From assembly GCA_027563935.2 (NCBI GenBank), contig CM050450.1:26709439-26773438 (forward strand): 64,000 nt of DNA, read 5' to 3'. Within the stretch, counting starts at the first letter, position 1, and every line of letters starts with the position of its first letter. The notes below the pieces were generated by a model. It ran no database searches, was not told the origin of the DNA, and saw only the letters and a list, made by a program, of their open reading frames with translations. Source of the DNA: Costus lasius. Its lineage: Eukaryota > Streptophyta > Magnoliopsida > Zingiberales > Costaceae. The translations under genes and the position numbers were made by a program. Of the stretch, positions 1-12,686 are shown piece after piece.

Positions 1-4
1 TATT

Positions 5-1784
5 GTGGGTGAGCTCCCTTTTAAGTTTGTTGAAAGTGAAAGCTTTAAAGAGTTTCTTGCAGTTGCTTGCCCTAGATTTAAAGTTCCTTCACGTTGGACT
101 ATCTCACGTGATTGTTTGCAGCTTTATATGGATGAGAAATTAAAGCTTAAGCAACAATTCCAAAATTCTACTCACTCTCAAAGAATTTGCTTGACAACTG
201 ACACATGGACCTCACTACAAAGGGTTAATTATATGTGTCTAACGGCACATTATATTGATGAGGAGTGGAGGTTGAATAAAAAAAATTATAAACTTTTGCC
301 CAATTAATGATCATACTGGTAGGGGCTTAGGCATGACTATTGAGATGTGCCTAATTGACTGAGGTATTGAGAAGATTTTTTCTATAACAGTTGATAATGC
401 TTCATGTAACAATGTTGCCATCAATTATTTAAGAGAGAAAATCATCAATTGGGGCTTTAGTATTGCACATGGAAAATATATTCACATAAGATATATTGCT
501 CATATAATTAATCTTATCGTGAATGATGGATTAAAAGAGATTAGTAGATCAGTCTCAAAAATTCGGCATTCTATTCGCTATATTAGGCAATCTCCATCAA
601 GATTGAAGAGGTTTAAAGAATGTGTTGAGCTTGAAAAAAATTCAATCCAAGAACTTGTTATGCTTGGATGTTTGCACTCGATGGAATTCAACCTATCTCA
701 TGCTAGATGTTGCTCAAAAATTCGAAAGAGCTTTTGATAGATATAAAGTGTTAGATCCCAACTTTTGCTATGAACTTATGAAGGAGGATGGGAGTGATGG
801 CGTGCCCAATATTAGAGATTGGGAGGATGCAAGGAGAGCAATCAAGTTTTTGGAAAACTTTTATGATCTCACACTCAAAGTATCTAGTAGCTTATATATA
901 ACTTCTCATATTTTATTTGATGAAATAACCATTGTTGATAAATTATTGACCAAATTGGAAAAAAGTGAAGACTTTGATTTAAGTATGATGGCTCATGTAA
1001 TGAGGGATAAATTTGAGAAGTATTGGGGTGATACTTCAAAGACAAACAAGTTAATTTACATTGGTGCTATACTTGATCTAAGACCTAAGCTTCAATATGT
1101 TGAAGGAGAGCTATACTCTTTGTATGGGAATGAGAAGGGAGCCGTTGTATGTAAGGAAGTAAAAACTGCACTTTTTGAAATGTTTAATGAATATAAGTGT
1201 TACAATGTTTCCACAAAAGGCCCACACACAACTAAAAATGCACAAGCTGAAATCACTCTTGAAGATTCTAGTGGGAATGAAAATTTTCATGGTGCAGAAA
1301 TGAGAAAGAGGAGGCAAAAGCTTAAAAGGTGCAAAACAGATTTTGAAAGGGTAGATTCAAGAACAAAATTGGACAAATATTTAAGTGAGGAATGTGATGA
1401 TAATTATGATGAATTTGATATATTATCGTGGTGGAAAGTCAACAGTCCTCGATTTCCTGTGCTCTCACAAATGTCTAGAGATGTGCTTGTTGTTCCTATC
1501 TCCACAGTACCTTCAGAATCAGCATTTAGCACCGAAAATCGTGTTCTTGATCAATTTAGGAGTTCATTATCTCCTAAATTAGTAGAAACTCTCATATGTG
1601 GTCAAGATTGGTTTAGAAGATCACCAAATCCAATTAATATTGAAGAAACACTTGAAGACATAGATAATTTTGAATCAGGTATAATTTTCTTTTGCTAATT
1701 AATGTTTTATTCTATTGTATTGCACCTTTTTCCTTTTCCTAAACTCATTTTTTTATTTTTGCAGAATTATCAAACATGGTGTAA
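5..1784 (+). pseudogene. hAT transposase (RICESLEEPER-like), frameshifted
   Basis: This is the C-terminal two thirds of a hAT transposase, the enzyme that cuts and pastes the element in the nucleus. Recognisable blocks are LTTDTWTS (about 195-220), VDNASCNN (about 390-415), LDVCTRWNSTYLML (about 664-705) and the C-terminal hAT dimerisation domain around LSWWKVNSPRFPVL and STVPSESAFST (about 1420-1535). The frame is broken by a shift in an A-run near 280-287, a TGA at 359-361 where the family has tryptophan, and one extra base near 660. After ESG the frame meets GT at 1679. A plausible intron runs to AG at 1764, followed by a short exon ending in TAA at 1782-1784, which restores a family-like C-terminus. 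The BED zinc finger and N-terminus lie left of the window. The breaks are certain; the intron is inferred from GT-AG and reading frame. Confidence 0.85.
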
Positions 1785-2551
1785 ATGAGAATGATTTCAC
1801 ATAATGGGATGCTTGGTGCTCTCACTTGTAAGAAGTAAAATCACTCCAGATTACTGCTTATATATTTTTTAAATTTTATAATTATAAGATATATGTGACT
1901 AATAATGATTATTTTGTTTGTTTTACTTTGTAGTTTGTTGGATCTTGGGAGTTGGGACGATTGATGGATTGTAGACTACAAGATGCTTCACCTTTTGTAT
2001 TGTTAATTTGTTATGGTTGTAATTGTGTGAGAGATTAACTATGATGTTGATTTCTCATTTTTTGTTTTTGATGTTACTATCTAAGTTTTATATCTTTATT
2101 ACTTTGTTATGGTATCAGTGAAAAAGGTATTTTCTCAATTGTATATGATTCTTTTTTTTTTATTGTGGATGCTATTGATTCTAGAGCTGGCTGATTTTTG
2201 TGGCAGGAGGCTAATTTTGGTAGGATTTGCAAAGTCCAGATCAAGAGTTAACTTAATGCTCAAGGACTCAAGGTTTTCATTTCTACAACATTTGTGGAGT
2301 TTTAATTGGTCTTACATGTAGAATATGTTCTTTTAAGTGCATGATTAATTTTTTTGTTGGCTTAAGTGCATGATTAATTTTTAATATTGTGTATTTTTAG
2401 GATATTAACCATTTTAGGATGTTTTACTATGAAATGTCATGGTATTATGTTTTACTCTGAAACATCATGGTATTGTGTTTTACTTTTTTTGATGGCTTAA
2501 GAGTTAAGTGCTTTGCTTGATTCATGCCCAGTTTCTTGAAACATTATGGTA

Positions 2552-2799
2552 TATTGTTGAACTGGTTCAAACATAACCAAGTTTGACGATATATATAGCA
2601 AGTTCGACAATAATTATTGTCGAACTTGCTATATATATTGTTGAACTGGTTCAAACATAACCAAATTCGACGATATATATAACAAGTTTGACAATAAATT
2701 ATTGTCGAACTTGCTATATATATTGTTGAACTGGTTCAAACATAACCAAGTTCGACGATATATATAGCAAGTTTGATAATAATTATTGTCGAACTTGCT
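2552..2799. repeat. three 84-85-bp direct repeats, each holding a long palindrome
   Basis: Three adjacent units begin with TATTGTTGAACTGGTTC at 2552, 2636 and 2721. Each contains an inverted repeat built from AGCAAGTTCGACAA and TTGTCGAACTTGCT. In unit 1 the dyad is a perfect 50-bp palindrome at 2589-2638. Units 2 and 3 differ by a few substitutions. The array lies in the 3' non-coding part of the hAT element. Confidence 0.9.
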
Positions 2800-3394
2800 C
2801 CATAATGATAAATTACTAATATTTGACTGTAAACTTTTTTGTTGCAAACTTGCAATGATTTATTTACAAATATTATTGTATCTTGGATGCTTCTAAGTTC
2901 TAATTTATGTCGATATCTATCTCTATTGCATATTTGCAGTAGCAAGCAAAGTGGTGTATGGTGGAGTGGTGGGCCTGGACTGCCTGGTGGCCAACTGGTA
3001 TCTGGTGAGGGTCGTGAGGCTAGTCACTGGTGGCCTGTGGCTTGTGCATCTTAGGACAAGAAAATATGAAAAAAAATATCATTGTACCTTGAGTCCTTGA
3101 CTGACTGGGTGTCTGACATATGTGTGTGGGTGTGATAAACTTGTACTCTTGCCTTTACAAGTGGTTGACTGGTTGTGTGTGTGTAATATGTTTAAATTTT
3201 GCATTTTGAACTCAGTAGGTTGAGTTTTATTTGCTTTTGTTGTGTATAATGTGTTAATTATTAAGTTGATGATGTCTTATTTCCTTAGGCAAATAGATAC
3301 TAAGAGAGTGATATTTTCATATTTATTTGTGTAATAATGTGTGGAGCATGTGTTATTGTTGTCTAAGCTAAAACAATTATGTTATTATATATTA

Positions 3395-3582
3395 TATAAT
3401 TTATATTATATTTTCGGTAATTTACCGAATTTACTGAAAATTTTTCAGTAAATTCGGTTCGGTAGTAAATCGGTATTTTAGTAATTCGATTCGGTTTTGG
3501 TTTCTGAAAATTCGGTATAAAAAATTTCAGTAATTTTAATTCAGTAAATTTGGTATCGGTTAATACCGAATGCTCACCCCTA
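3395..3582. repeat. hAT 3' subterminal motifs and terminal inverted repeat
   Basis: This stretch is dense in alternating direct and inverted copies of TTCGGTA, TACCGAA and TTCAGTAAATT, ending in CGAATGCTCACCCCTA. hAT transposases bind short subterminal motifs next to short terminal inverted repeats, so this is probably the transposase binding region. The matching 5' end is not in the window. Confidence 0.65.
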
Positions 3583-5452
3583 ATTTTGACCAATTAACTA
3601 GGCTATTGACTAACTCAAAATTGGCCCAAGAATCAGGCCTAAATAAAATTAGGGCTCGATTCCAATTTTGAGCGACATTGTTGTCTTGGCGGCGGACGGC
3701 GGCGTCCGTTCGTAGGCAACGTTCTTCTTCGTCCAAGTGGTCGACGTTAGGCGGCTAGCGGTTGACGGTGTACTCGACGCATGGAGCACGCAAAGAGGGA
3801 GGAGATTCGGTGAGGATCTCACACTTGTGGAACCAGTGGTGGCGGCAGCTTGTCTTCTGGTGACACGTGCTGATAGGCAAGGGAAGAGAGGTCAGTGGCG
3901 ACCTTGGGCAAGGGTGGCGACATCGCGTGGAGCTTCGTCAGCGGGAGAAGCCTCCATGTGGCACAAGCGCGGCAGACGACGACTCGAGAGGTGAATGGTC
4001 ATCCTCGGGAGTGAACAGGCAAGCGGTGCGAGGGCTCGAGTAGTGGGTCGATGGCCATGTGGCAAGATGCAGTTGGCAACGGCGACACGTACCGAGCGCA
4101 CGTGCGAGCCTGCGTAAACAGGCAACGCGAGATAGCCGGCCGTGTGGCGTAGCGAGGTTGGCGACAATGGCCGGCGACAGTCAACACAACTATTTATGCT
4201 GGCACCGTGTCTGAGCCACTCATCTACATGGAACTAGGTGGCGAACGCGGGTTCGTCCACCTGGCAACCGAGCTAGAAAAGGGGAGACAAGGCGTCCCAA
4301 CGGGTGGAAGAAAACTCGGAATTGAGCATCGATTCTAGTTCCTCACGCTCTCTTAGTGCTCGCTTTGCTCTTGTTCTCCCACTCGGCGTTTTCCCAGCGT
4401 GTTTGGATTTGAGTCAAGTGCGACTCTTGTATGCTTTTTACTTAAAAATTTGTTATCCTAATTTTAGGTATGACACTTAACTATCTATAAGACTCTATTT
4501 GCTTACTACTGTAAACTTAAATATTTTAAATTGAGCTATGTTATTATTTGACTCATCAAGTTATTAGGTTAGTATGCTGCTTATGTAGTTTGTATCAAAA
4601 TAAATTTAGTTTTAAGTATGTTAAGAAGCCAATAGGAAAAAAGGCTATTGAGAATGATAAAACTGTCGTTGGGTTGATCTTACATTGAGAATGATAGCTA
4701 TTGGGTTGATATTGCATGCAAACAACTAATGGATGTAACAATTTAGACATAACAATATATAAAAGTAATAATTGAAATTTTTAAATAAATGTAGTGTTGC
4801 ATAATTATCTTCATTTATAAAAAAGTAATCCTGTGTTATTTGGCTTATATAATATATGTTAATTAAATTTTATAGTTGGATATATTATTATATCTTTAAT
4901 AAGTATAAGAGCTTTCCAATTTTTTGCATAAATATTTTCTTAGAAATGAAAGAAAAAAAAAGAATTAGAGGTAAATGCTTATTATTTTTTGGTAAAAAAA
5001 AAAATAATTTTTTAAACAAATAAAGATGGATTTATATATTAGGTATCTAATATATTCATGAAATAACTGCGTAAAATAATATTTTAGAATAAGACAAAAG
5101 TGAAAGAGAATTTTAGTAATTATATAGAAACGACTAGAGAATTGACCCAACTATTTCTTTGCCATACTCATTAGGGTTACGAGATGCAATCTTTCGAGTT
5201 ATTTTTCTAAAAAAAAATAATCAGCATGCAACCCAATGGTGAATTATTTTAAATTTAATCAATGAAACAAATTAAAGTACCAAAAAATAAAATAAAATGA
5301 TTTATTATAATGTTTGCCGCTAGATCAGCCATCACAGAACCTACACACAAAATTTAATAGACTCAAGTGTGAGAAACATTGCAATGCAATCTTCTTGCCA
5401 AGGTTTCCATTTCTTTTGACGGCATGATCGAAAGTAAGATCATCTACGATGG
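3583..5452. other. unassigned intergenic DNA with a GC-rich block
   Basis: No recognised gene. 3660-4400 is GC-rich and open in several frames on both strands, but translations are low-complexity Arg/Ala/Gly-rich with no known motif. This pattern is common in LTRs and captured gene fragments. 4440-5350 is AT-rich and featureless. Confidence 0.5.
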
Positions 5453-6026
5453 TTACTCCAAAGCCAGGCGGCAGAGAGGGCATAGGCGGCTGGCCTCAAG
5501 CCACCGACGGGATGCAGCCGTCATGGTACTGGTGAGAGCACGGCATGGCGCATGCCAGGTCTCTGGTCACAAAGTCCTCCAAGCACACCGCACAGCTGAC
5601 GTCGCTGACTGCGCCGTCTTCATCATCGCCACCTTCTTCTCCGACGATAAAGGTATTCAGCCTGTCGGTCGCCTCCATCATCGCCGGCACGGCACCAAAG
5701 CCCTGCCCCCCGTTGAAGCTGTCGTGGAAGGAGGGCACCAGCGCCAAGTTGATCTCGAGCTGGTTATCCTCTTCTTCGATGTTACCGGCGTAGTCTGCGA
5801 AGGCAGGGATCCATATCGAAAGATGGACCCAGCCTTGAAAATTGTGCGGGATGGAGTAGCCGCTGGCTGCGCTGGAGAAGGCGACGGACTCCCTGCAGAG
5901 GATTTGGACAACCAAGTGTTGAACTGTGAACCGCCAGCGATGCGGCTCGAGAAGGGTTTCGAACGAGGAACTGAAGAGGAATCGTGGGGTATCCGGCAAG
6001 TAGATAAAAACGTTCATGGGCACCAT
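5453..6026 (-). pseudogene. RING-H2 finger protein (E3 ubiquitin ligase type), single frameshift in the RING
   Basis: The frame starts at ATG 6026. It has about 140 residues without a recognised domain, including an acidic stretch (GEEGGDDEDG), then a C-terminal RING-H2 finger. Visible ligands are C145, C148, C163, H165, H168 and C171, with CAVCLEDF and CSHQYHDGC. RING-H2 proteins recruit E2 enzymes to ubiquitinate target proteins. The frame stops early at 5496, right after C171. In the next frame the sequence continues as WLEASRLCPLCRLALE and stops at 5453-5455, supplying the last two cysteines at the usual spacing. A one-base shift near 5503-5510 (CCGTCGG) therefore separates the two halves. 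A TATA box sits about 100 bases upstream. Everything else looks intact, so this is either a young pseudogene or a base-call error. The target is unknown. Confidence 0.8.
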
Positions 6027-6123
6027 TGTTCACTGCTGCAATCTGTCTACTTTCTCTCCGTGGATGTGGAGTCTCGAGTGTTGGAATGCGGATGAGAGAG
6101 ATGATGCGGCGATGGTGGATGAC

Positions 6124-6131
6124 TTTTTATA
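6124..6131 (-). promoter_or_regulatory. TATA box of the RING-H2 frame
   Basis: The minus strand reads TATAAAAA, about 98 bases upstream of the ATG at 6026. This is a normal plant TATA position for a 60-70-base 5' leader. Weight comes from spacing only. Confidence 0.5.
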
Positions 6132-7290
6132 GCGTGTGATTTGGATTCCCAGTCGGAGTGATTATAAGAGTTGGTTCGCAATTGAATGAAACAAGAGGCG
6201 GAGAGATAATTTCGGCCGGATTACATTGTAATTTTGATTTTCTTACTGCGTCTCGGAAACAGATTCACCGCAAGCTTCTAAGCTAATCAAACAAATCTTC
6301 AAAATTCAAATGCCCCATGTTTGTAGCTCAGGACGAATGGAAGATGGCATCCACAAAAGAAGAGGAATCAATTAGTTCTATCAATCTTTTTTTTTTAAAA
6401 AAAAAAAACAAATTTATTTCGATCCATCCACCTACATCACAGAGTAACAGTTTGGCCAGTTCATTTGGCCAACCTATTTGATCTACCAAAATGTCCAGCA
6501 AGGCCAATTACATAATAATCGCTTGCTCAAAGTAAATTTAACTCTCGGTAATTGATGCACTATAAATATTATTTAATTTAATTAATACATAAAATTTTCT
6601 AATTTGTACGATAAAATCTGAGCTTTTCATCCCACAACATAATCACTTACATAAATAAATATCAATGTCTCAATAATTGAAAAATCACTATATCAATTAA
6701 ATAAATAAGAATAATGTAAGTATACAAGATCAATATAACTAATTAACTTGAAAAAAAAAATAAAACTAACATAATAGAACGCATTAATAATCTTGCAATT
6801 ATACAAATCAAATCATTTTATATACTATAATAAAATGTAATTGAAAGTCTTATTATTTTTTAATTTATTCTTTTCAAAAAAAAATTTGATGTTATATTTA
6901 TTTTCTTTTAAAAAAATTTGAATCAATAAATTTTCAAATAATTTTAGGAAATAGAAATAGTTTAATTTTGAAACATTTTCAAAAATCATATACTATATTA
7001 ATTTTGAGTATTTTACAAAAAGAAAAAAGTTTAATTGAGAAAAAAGAAATATATTAATTTGAATATATTTTATATTTTTGAATAATATAATATTTTAAAT
7101 AATATCAATCAGAAAATAATAAATATATTAATTTGTAAATAATTTAATAAAATTAAAAAATTGTAAAATAAGAATGATTAAATAATAGATATTCATAAAT
7201 TCAAAATATTTAAAATTATAAATTAATTGAAGCTAGAGAGTTTTGATTTTTTTTTTTGGAAAAATATGATATTGCAAGTAATTAATTAAA
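6132..7290. other. AT-rich intergenic DNA
   Basis: After about 250 bases of upstream flank of the RING frame, the sequence is very AT-rich with long A and T runs. No coding signal or family motif was seen on either strand. Confidence 0.6.
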
Positions 7291-8385
7291 ATTTTGAAAT
7301 ATTAAAATCCAGAATTAATTAAATTCACAAATTCAAAAGAATAAAATTTTGAATTATTCATAAAATCAAATTATGTAATTTATGGAATTTTACTTGTACA
7401 AAATTTGATTGAATCATGAAGAATTTGTGTTTTTCGATTCATGATAATTTAAATTATTTAAAACAATTATATAAAACTTATAAATTTAAAGAGAATGCAA
7501 AACTAATATTTGTTTATTATTATTATTGTTTAACTAATTTGTTTTTTCTTTAATTTTGATTAAGTAAATTCAACCACCATTTAACCTTTGCCTAGAAAAA
7601 CTATTGCGATAAAAAACTGAATTATTGATAATTACTTAGACTAATGATCGAAATTGAAAGAATTAAATAGAATAAAAAGTTGAAAGTAAAATTGAGAGAC
7701 AACAAAGTCTATCCTATGGCAATGTTTTGACTCTCGTGTAGATTGAATTCATTCTTCTCCCCAAGATACGGGGCAAATTTTCTATGTAGGTACTTTGGCT
7801 AGAAAATTTTAAGAAAGATTATAATATATTATAAAAAATAAATTATTTTATTGATAAATTATATCAATGTAATTTACACATTCTAAGCTATCCAATAATA
7901 TTAATATTATCGTTGATAAATTTATCTACGATGAAAAATTAATATTTTTAATATCGTAAAAAAAACTATCTATGATTATATAATATTTTTTTCACGATAA
8001 TATTTTATCAATTTCTTATTATAGATCTTTTTAAAATTTCTAGGCAGGATACCTTTGCCTAGAAATTTTTTCTCAATACGGGGTTGCTCTCCTACGGATG
8101 TGACAATGGAAAATAGTACCTATAGCCTCTTTCAACACATTAAAAGAATATAAAATAAATAAACTTGAGATGAGCCTCAAGAATAAGAGAAGAAGAGAAA
8201 AGGGGCTCTACCTTCAGTTCTCTCCCTACATGATATATTTTAATTCTGGTTACAATTGAGAAGAAAAAAGGGTCCTTATTATGGGTGAAGACAACCTCTT
8301 CTATATACTATTTAACAAATTCAATAAAAATTAAATTAACAAAACAAAAAGAATACATTTCCTACAAACAAACACATTATTTTGA
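7291..8385. repeat. tandem duplication, copy 1 (about 1.1 kb)
   Basis: The block beginning TTTTGAAATATTAAAAT (about 7292) recurs at about 8385 in the same order, including CTATCCTATGGCAATG and the trinucleotide-rich end. Copies differ by scattered substitutions and by indels in the middle. No coding content was recognised. Edges are estimated by eye to within about 15 bases. Confidence 0.8.
7775..8085. repeat. fold-back (MITE-like) segment, with a related copy at about 8860-9285
   Basis: The left arm near 7775-7830 contains GGCTAGAAAATTTTAAG. The right arm near 8025-8075 contains its imperfect inverse, AAAATTTCTAGGCAGG. The AT-rich middle has further inverted motifs such as ATCGTTGATAAA. The copy in the second duplication unit is longer. 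No target duplication could be settled, so the MITE label is an inference. Confidence 0.45.
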
Positions 8386-9692
8386 AATATTAAAATTCAG
8401 AATTAATTAAATTCACAAATTCAAAACAATAAAATTTTGAATTATTCATAAAATCAAATTATGTAATTTATGGAATTTTACTTGTACAAAATTTGATTGA
8501 ATCATGAAGAATCTGTGTTTTTCGATTCATGATAATTTAAATTATTTAAAACAATTATATAAAACTTATAAATTTAAAGAGAATGCAAAACTATTATTAT
8601 TATTATTATTATTATTATTTAACTAATTTGTTTTTTCTTTAATTTTGATTAGGTAAATTCAACTACCATTTAATCTTTGCCTAGAAAAACTATTGCGATA
8701 AAAAACTGAATTATTGATAATTACTTAGACTAATAATCGAAATTGAAAGAATTAAATAGAATAGAAAGTTGGAAAGTAAAATTGAGAGACAACAAAGTCT
8801 ATCCTATGGCAATGTTTTGACTCTCGTGTAGGTTGAATTCATTCTTCTGCCCAAGATACGGGGCAAATTTTCTAGGGAGGCTATCTTTGCTAGAAAATTT
8901 TAAGAAAGATTTTAATATATTATAAAAAAATAAATTTTTTTATAGATAAATTATATCAACGTAATTTGTACATTCTAAGTTATCCAATAATACCAATGTT
9001 ATCATTGTTAGGTTTATTCATGATCAGAAATTAATATTTTTAGTATCGTGGAAAAAATTATCTACAATTATAGCATATTTTTTTCATGATAATATTTTTA
9101 TCAATTTCTCATTGTGTATAAGTTTATCCACGATAATATAGTATAATTGGATAGATCAGAGTATGTAGATTATATAAATATAATTTATCCATAAAATTTT
9201 TTTTTAATTTTCTATAAAAATTTTAGACCCTTCTTAAAATTTCTAGGCAAGGGTACCTGGCCTGAAAATTTTTTCCCAAGATACAAGGTTGCTCTCCTAC
9301 CGATGTGACAATGGAAAATACTATGTATAGCCTCTTTCAATGCATTAAAAGAATATAAAATAAATAAACTTGAGATGGGGGCCTGATATCATGCATATAT
9401 ATGATATATTATAGCGTAATTCTATTACTATCTTAGAGTAAAATACATGTTTTGTCTCATTTGTTTGCTTAAAATGCTTCATATTCTTCAGAATCATTAC
9501 TTTTCCTTCATTTTATTAAAATGTAGGGATTTTCACCTCAAAATTAGTGGAATTTGAAAGATTTGAAGATATGGAATGACTTCTCATGATGAGACGAAGC
9601 TACATATCAAATTTCAGATCAAATGGAGTTTTCCACACTCTTCACGGGCATGGTGCATGGATGCACAGCCGTGTATGACCCTGCTTTCCCAG

Positions 9693-11157
9693 TGATGTGG
9701 TGGGTGAACATATGATTAGAATTTTATATTTTGTTGAAGAAAGATCAACCAAAGTCAATTAGCAACTAGAAATTCATGACCGTAGAAAATTATCATTTAG
9801 GAATAGTAGCCATGTATGAGAATAGGTTCCAATGATCTATAATGAAAACTGATAATGCCAATTGGTAGAATGACGTTTGTTCTTTTCAGGCATAGCAAAA
9901 TTAGAGGGCCATTATCCATGAGGCATTTACGGCATTTGTAAGAAGATGTCAGATCAGCAAAATAAATTAGTACAAAAATTTATCAAATAGCATAATTTGC
10001 TTGGAGGTGTAGATTGATATGTTGACGCTCGGTTGTAATCAAGTGTTTCAGGGTTTCAAGCAAAACGTGCTCTTCCAAGTGGTGCCAGAGACTTGAGGTT
10101 GCAGCATATTCAAGCACGTTAATTACCGGAAATCTTCCGATTCCGGCGATCCAGACGTCGGATGGGGCGATCCCTCTGGTTGTGGGTTCGACTAGAGTAG
10201 GGGAGAGCATGGCTGGAGTTTGGGGAAGATCCGCTGGTCGGATCGTCGCCGGCGGCGAGGCGGATGGAGAGTCCAAGGCTGGACTCGGCTGTAAACAGCG
10301 GGGTTTGCGACAGCGGTGGCGTGCGACAACAGTGGAATATTCTGTAAGCGTGATTAGAGGTGGAAGATGGATGGCGTAGCATGAGAAGGATGCAGCGGGG
10401 ACGGAAAGACGTGCGTGAAGTGCGGAATCAGCAGGTTAGAGCTTCCAAGTCTATGGAAGATGAGAAGAGGAGGTAGGGAAGAAATTCCAAATCCATGGAA
10501 CCTTCAGCTACTAGAGGAACAGAGACATCCGATAGAAGAGGAAGAAAACTATTTCCATTTCATTTCAATAAAATTGTTCAAAATCTAGTCTTACATGAGG
10601 GGATTACAAGCTTTTATATTGTTTATTTCTCCCTACCATTGGCTGCAAATCTCTAACGTTACTTTCCTATTTGAGTGGCTGCACTTTTCCTCTTCCTCCA
10701 AGCAAGCTGCAATCTTTCTCCTTCAAGCAGCAACCTGCTACTCGCCAGCTTTGTTTGCTCCTCTTGTAAGCTTCAACAGGCATGTCCTATGATTGTGGGA
10801 AAAGATTTTGACTCTCAAAATTTGCCAGTTGGAAGCTGGGATTTCCGTTGAGAAATCTTGGGCTGGTTTTGTGAGCTGGGTAATTTTTGGGGTGATACTT
10901 GGGCTTGGTTCCCTTTGTTTGAACTTGAAATTGGGTTTCAAGATTCGATCATGATGTTCATCCAAATAGTGAGACCTTGTATTGATGACAAAACAATAAG
11001 GATTAGTGCCTCATTGAAATTAGGATTGCATTCTAAAAATCAAAATTTAGACATAAACATTGACTAAGTCTATGTTCAATCAAGGTTTACAATAATTATG
11101 CAAAATTTGACAAAGTCAAAATTAAGTCAAATATTTTGTGAAAATGCTCCTGCATCA
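9693..11157 (-). repeat. 3' LTR of the non-autonomous element
   Basis: 1465 bases. It is longer than its partner because of a 25-base segment near 10698-10725 (a variant duplication of a CTTCAAGCA-like motif). Otherwise it is collinear with scattered substitutions. Confidence 0.85.
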
Positions 11158-11222
11158 TACACCCCCGGTTCAAATGTTTCTACTCCTGGAGAAACTTAGG
11201 GTAATTAAAAGACTAGCAACAA

Positions 11223-12686
11223 TTAAACTACTAGCATGGAAACTAACAATTTATCACGCTTAGGTGGAGGCCTATAAGTGTATTCATCTTTGAGGATAGG
11301 TAGGAAGAGAAGTTGATCATGCATAAATTGAGTGGGTTGTCTTGTTTTAACCCCTAATGTACTTCTCACAATCAATGAGCAAGGTGAAAGAAAATTCAGA
11401 TTTAAACAAGGGGTATTAGAAAGCTCATGTGGTCTATTGTAACACCTAAGTAAGAGAGAGGAAGGAATAATAAAATCATATTCATCCAATGTGAGTTGTG
11501 TTGGAGAGTGATTAATAACCATAAAATCAAAGTGTTGCAGGTTATGATCCACATGTATGGGAGGTGCTATCACAAACTCAATTGGCTCTAAAGATTTAGG
11601 CATCACAAAGTCAAAATGTTCAAGTTGAGTGGTTTCTAAGTGTGCCTTAAATGTGTGGGTAGAAAGTTTTAAGTTGCAAGACTCAAAGATCATAGGATCT
11701 TCAAATTCTAAGGTTTCTCCTAATGGTTTAGAATGAGGGTCTAAGTCAATTTCAAAAGGATCTAACCTAGGTTCAAAGTGTGGTTCAAGAAGACCTATGG
11801 ATGTGGGTTCCACTTGACTCTCTAAGTCATTAATGGTAAATGTTCCAAACTTAAGTTGTGGTATGCCTAATGGAGTCTCTATGGGCAATCGATTCTCACA
11901 TGAGTTAATAATGGGTTCCTTAGTTGGAATAGATGTGGTAGACTCAAGTTGAGGCATGTTTTCTAAAGAACCTATGGGTATGGGCCCTAAAATTGAAGGT
12001 AATGGTACTTCATGATTTATTACTTCAAATTTAGTGGTTTCATCAAGACATGATTTAGGTTCTAAAGTAGGCTCTAAGGTTTGGTTGGACTCTAGAGGAT
12101 TAGGACTCTCTTCTTTAACTTGTAAGTGGGGTTTTCTTAATTTCTCTATCGATTGTTGCAACTTTTTCATTTGCTCCTTGAAATCATGTTGCAACTTTTT
12201 AGTTTTCTCCTTTAACTCATCATAAGGATGTATTATGTGTGGCAACCCTTTATGAATAAAACTATAACTCCAAGGGTTGTGAAAATAATGTCCTTGATAA
12301 TCATGCATGAATTCTTGCCCTAATAAGATGTCAAATCCTTCTATACTCATTACATCACACCAAATTTCAGTTTTTATATTGCCTAATTGAATGGGAACTA
12401 AGCATTGAAAGTCAATTAAACTTAGAGTCAAATCATCCCAAGTTATGCAATAAGGGTTAGGATTTTTCTCCATGGTGAGGCCAAATTGTTCAAGGGACCT
12501 AAGAGATATGATGACATAATGATCAATAATAGTTTTACCTTTATAACCATTGCACCAAACATGAGTAGTAAAACTATTAGGCCTATGTGTGAGAACCTTA
12601 AGTTTACCCTTAACAGTCACTAGTTCTTTTGTTCCTATAATTTCTTTTTGATAAAAGTCACGCATGATGAAAAGTTTAGGGTGCAA
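11223..12686 (-). CDS. gypsy protease-like ORF of the non-autonomous element
   Basis: An uninterrupted 487-codon frame in an element without polymerase. Residues 25-165 follow the layout of the gypsy aspartic-protease region. In order they read: a strand ending IIDHY where the family has the catalytic Asp-Ser/Thr-Gly, then YCITWDDL, IWCDVMSIEGFDILLGQEF, a histidine-rich HNPWSYSFIHKG and LPHIIHP. The Asp is kept but the Ser/Thr-Gly is gone, so proteolysis is unlikely. Residues 170-210 form a Lys/Glu-rich coiled-coil-like segment. The remainder is Pro/Glu/Leu-rich with repeated LEP and PLE motifs. An open frame this long in a decayed neighbourhood suggests past selection or youth. Its function is unknown. 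Confidence 0.6.
   Translation of the reverse strand: MHPKLFIMRDFYQKEIIGTKELVTVKGKLKVLTHRPNSFTTHVWCNGYKGKTIIDHYVIISLRSLEQFGLTMEKNPNPYCITWDDLTLSLIDFQCLVPIQLGNIKTEIWCDVMSIEGFDILLGQEFMHDYQGHYFHNPWSYSFIHKGLPHIIHPYDELKEKTKKLQHDFKEQMKKLQQSIEKLRKPHLQVKEESPNPLESNQTLEPTLEPKSCLDETTKFEVINHEVPLPSILGPIPIGSLENMPQLESTTSIPTKEPIINSCENRLPIETPLGIPQLKFGTFTINDLESQVEPTSIGLLEPHFEPRLDPFEIDLDPHSKPLGETLEFEDPMIFESCNLKLSTHTFKAHLETTQLEHFDFVMPKSLEPIEFVIAPPIHVDHNLQHFDFMVINHSPTQLTLDEYDFIIPSSLLLRCYNRPHELSNTPCLNLNFLSPCSLIVRSTLGVKTRQPTQFMHDQLLFLPILKDEYTYRPPPKRDKLLVSMLVV

Larger units (their letters stand above)
1..3582 (+). mobile_element. hAT-superfamily DNA transposon, 5' end outside the window
   Basis: The segment opens inside a hAT transposase reading frame and ends at 3582 with CTCACCCCTA. 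That is the inverse of the TAGGGGTG start typical of one group of plant hAT elements. About 200 bases before the end are rich in inverted subterminal motifs. The next 8 bases (3583-3590, ATTTTGAC) would be the target duplication, but the left flank lies outside the window, so this cannot be confirmed. After the coding part, 1785-3360 is AT-rich and non-coding apart from a triple repeat at 2552-2799. The transposase is broken, so the copy is not autonomous. Confidence 0.8.
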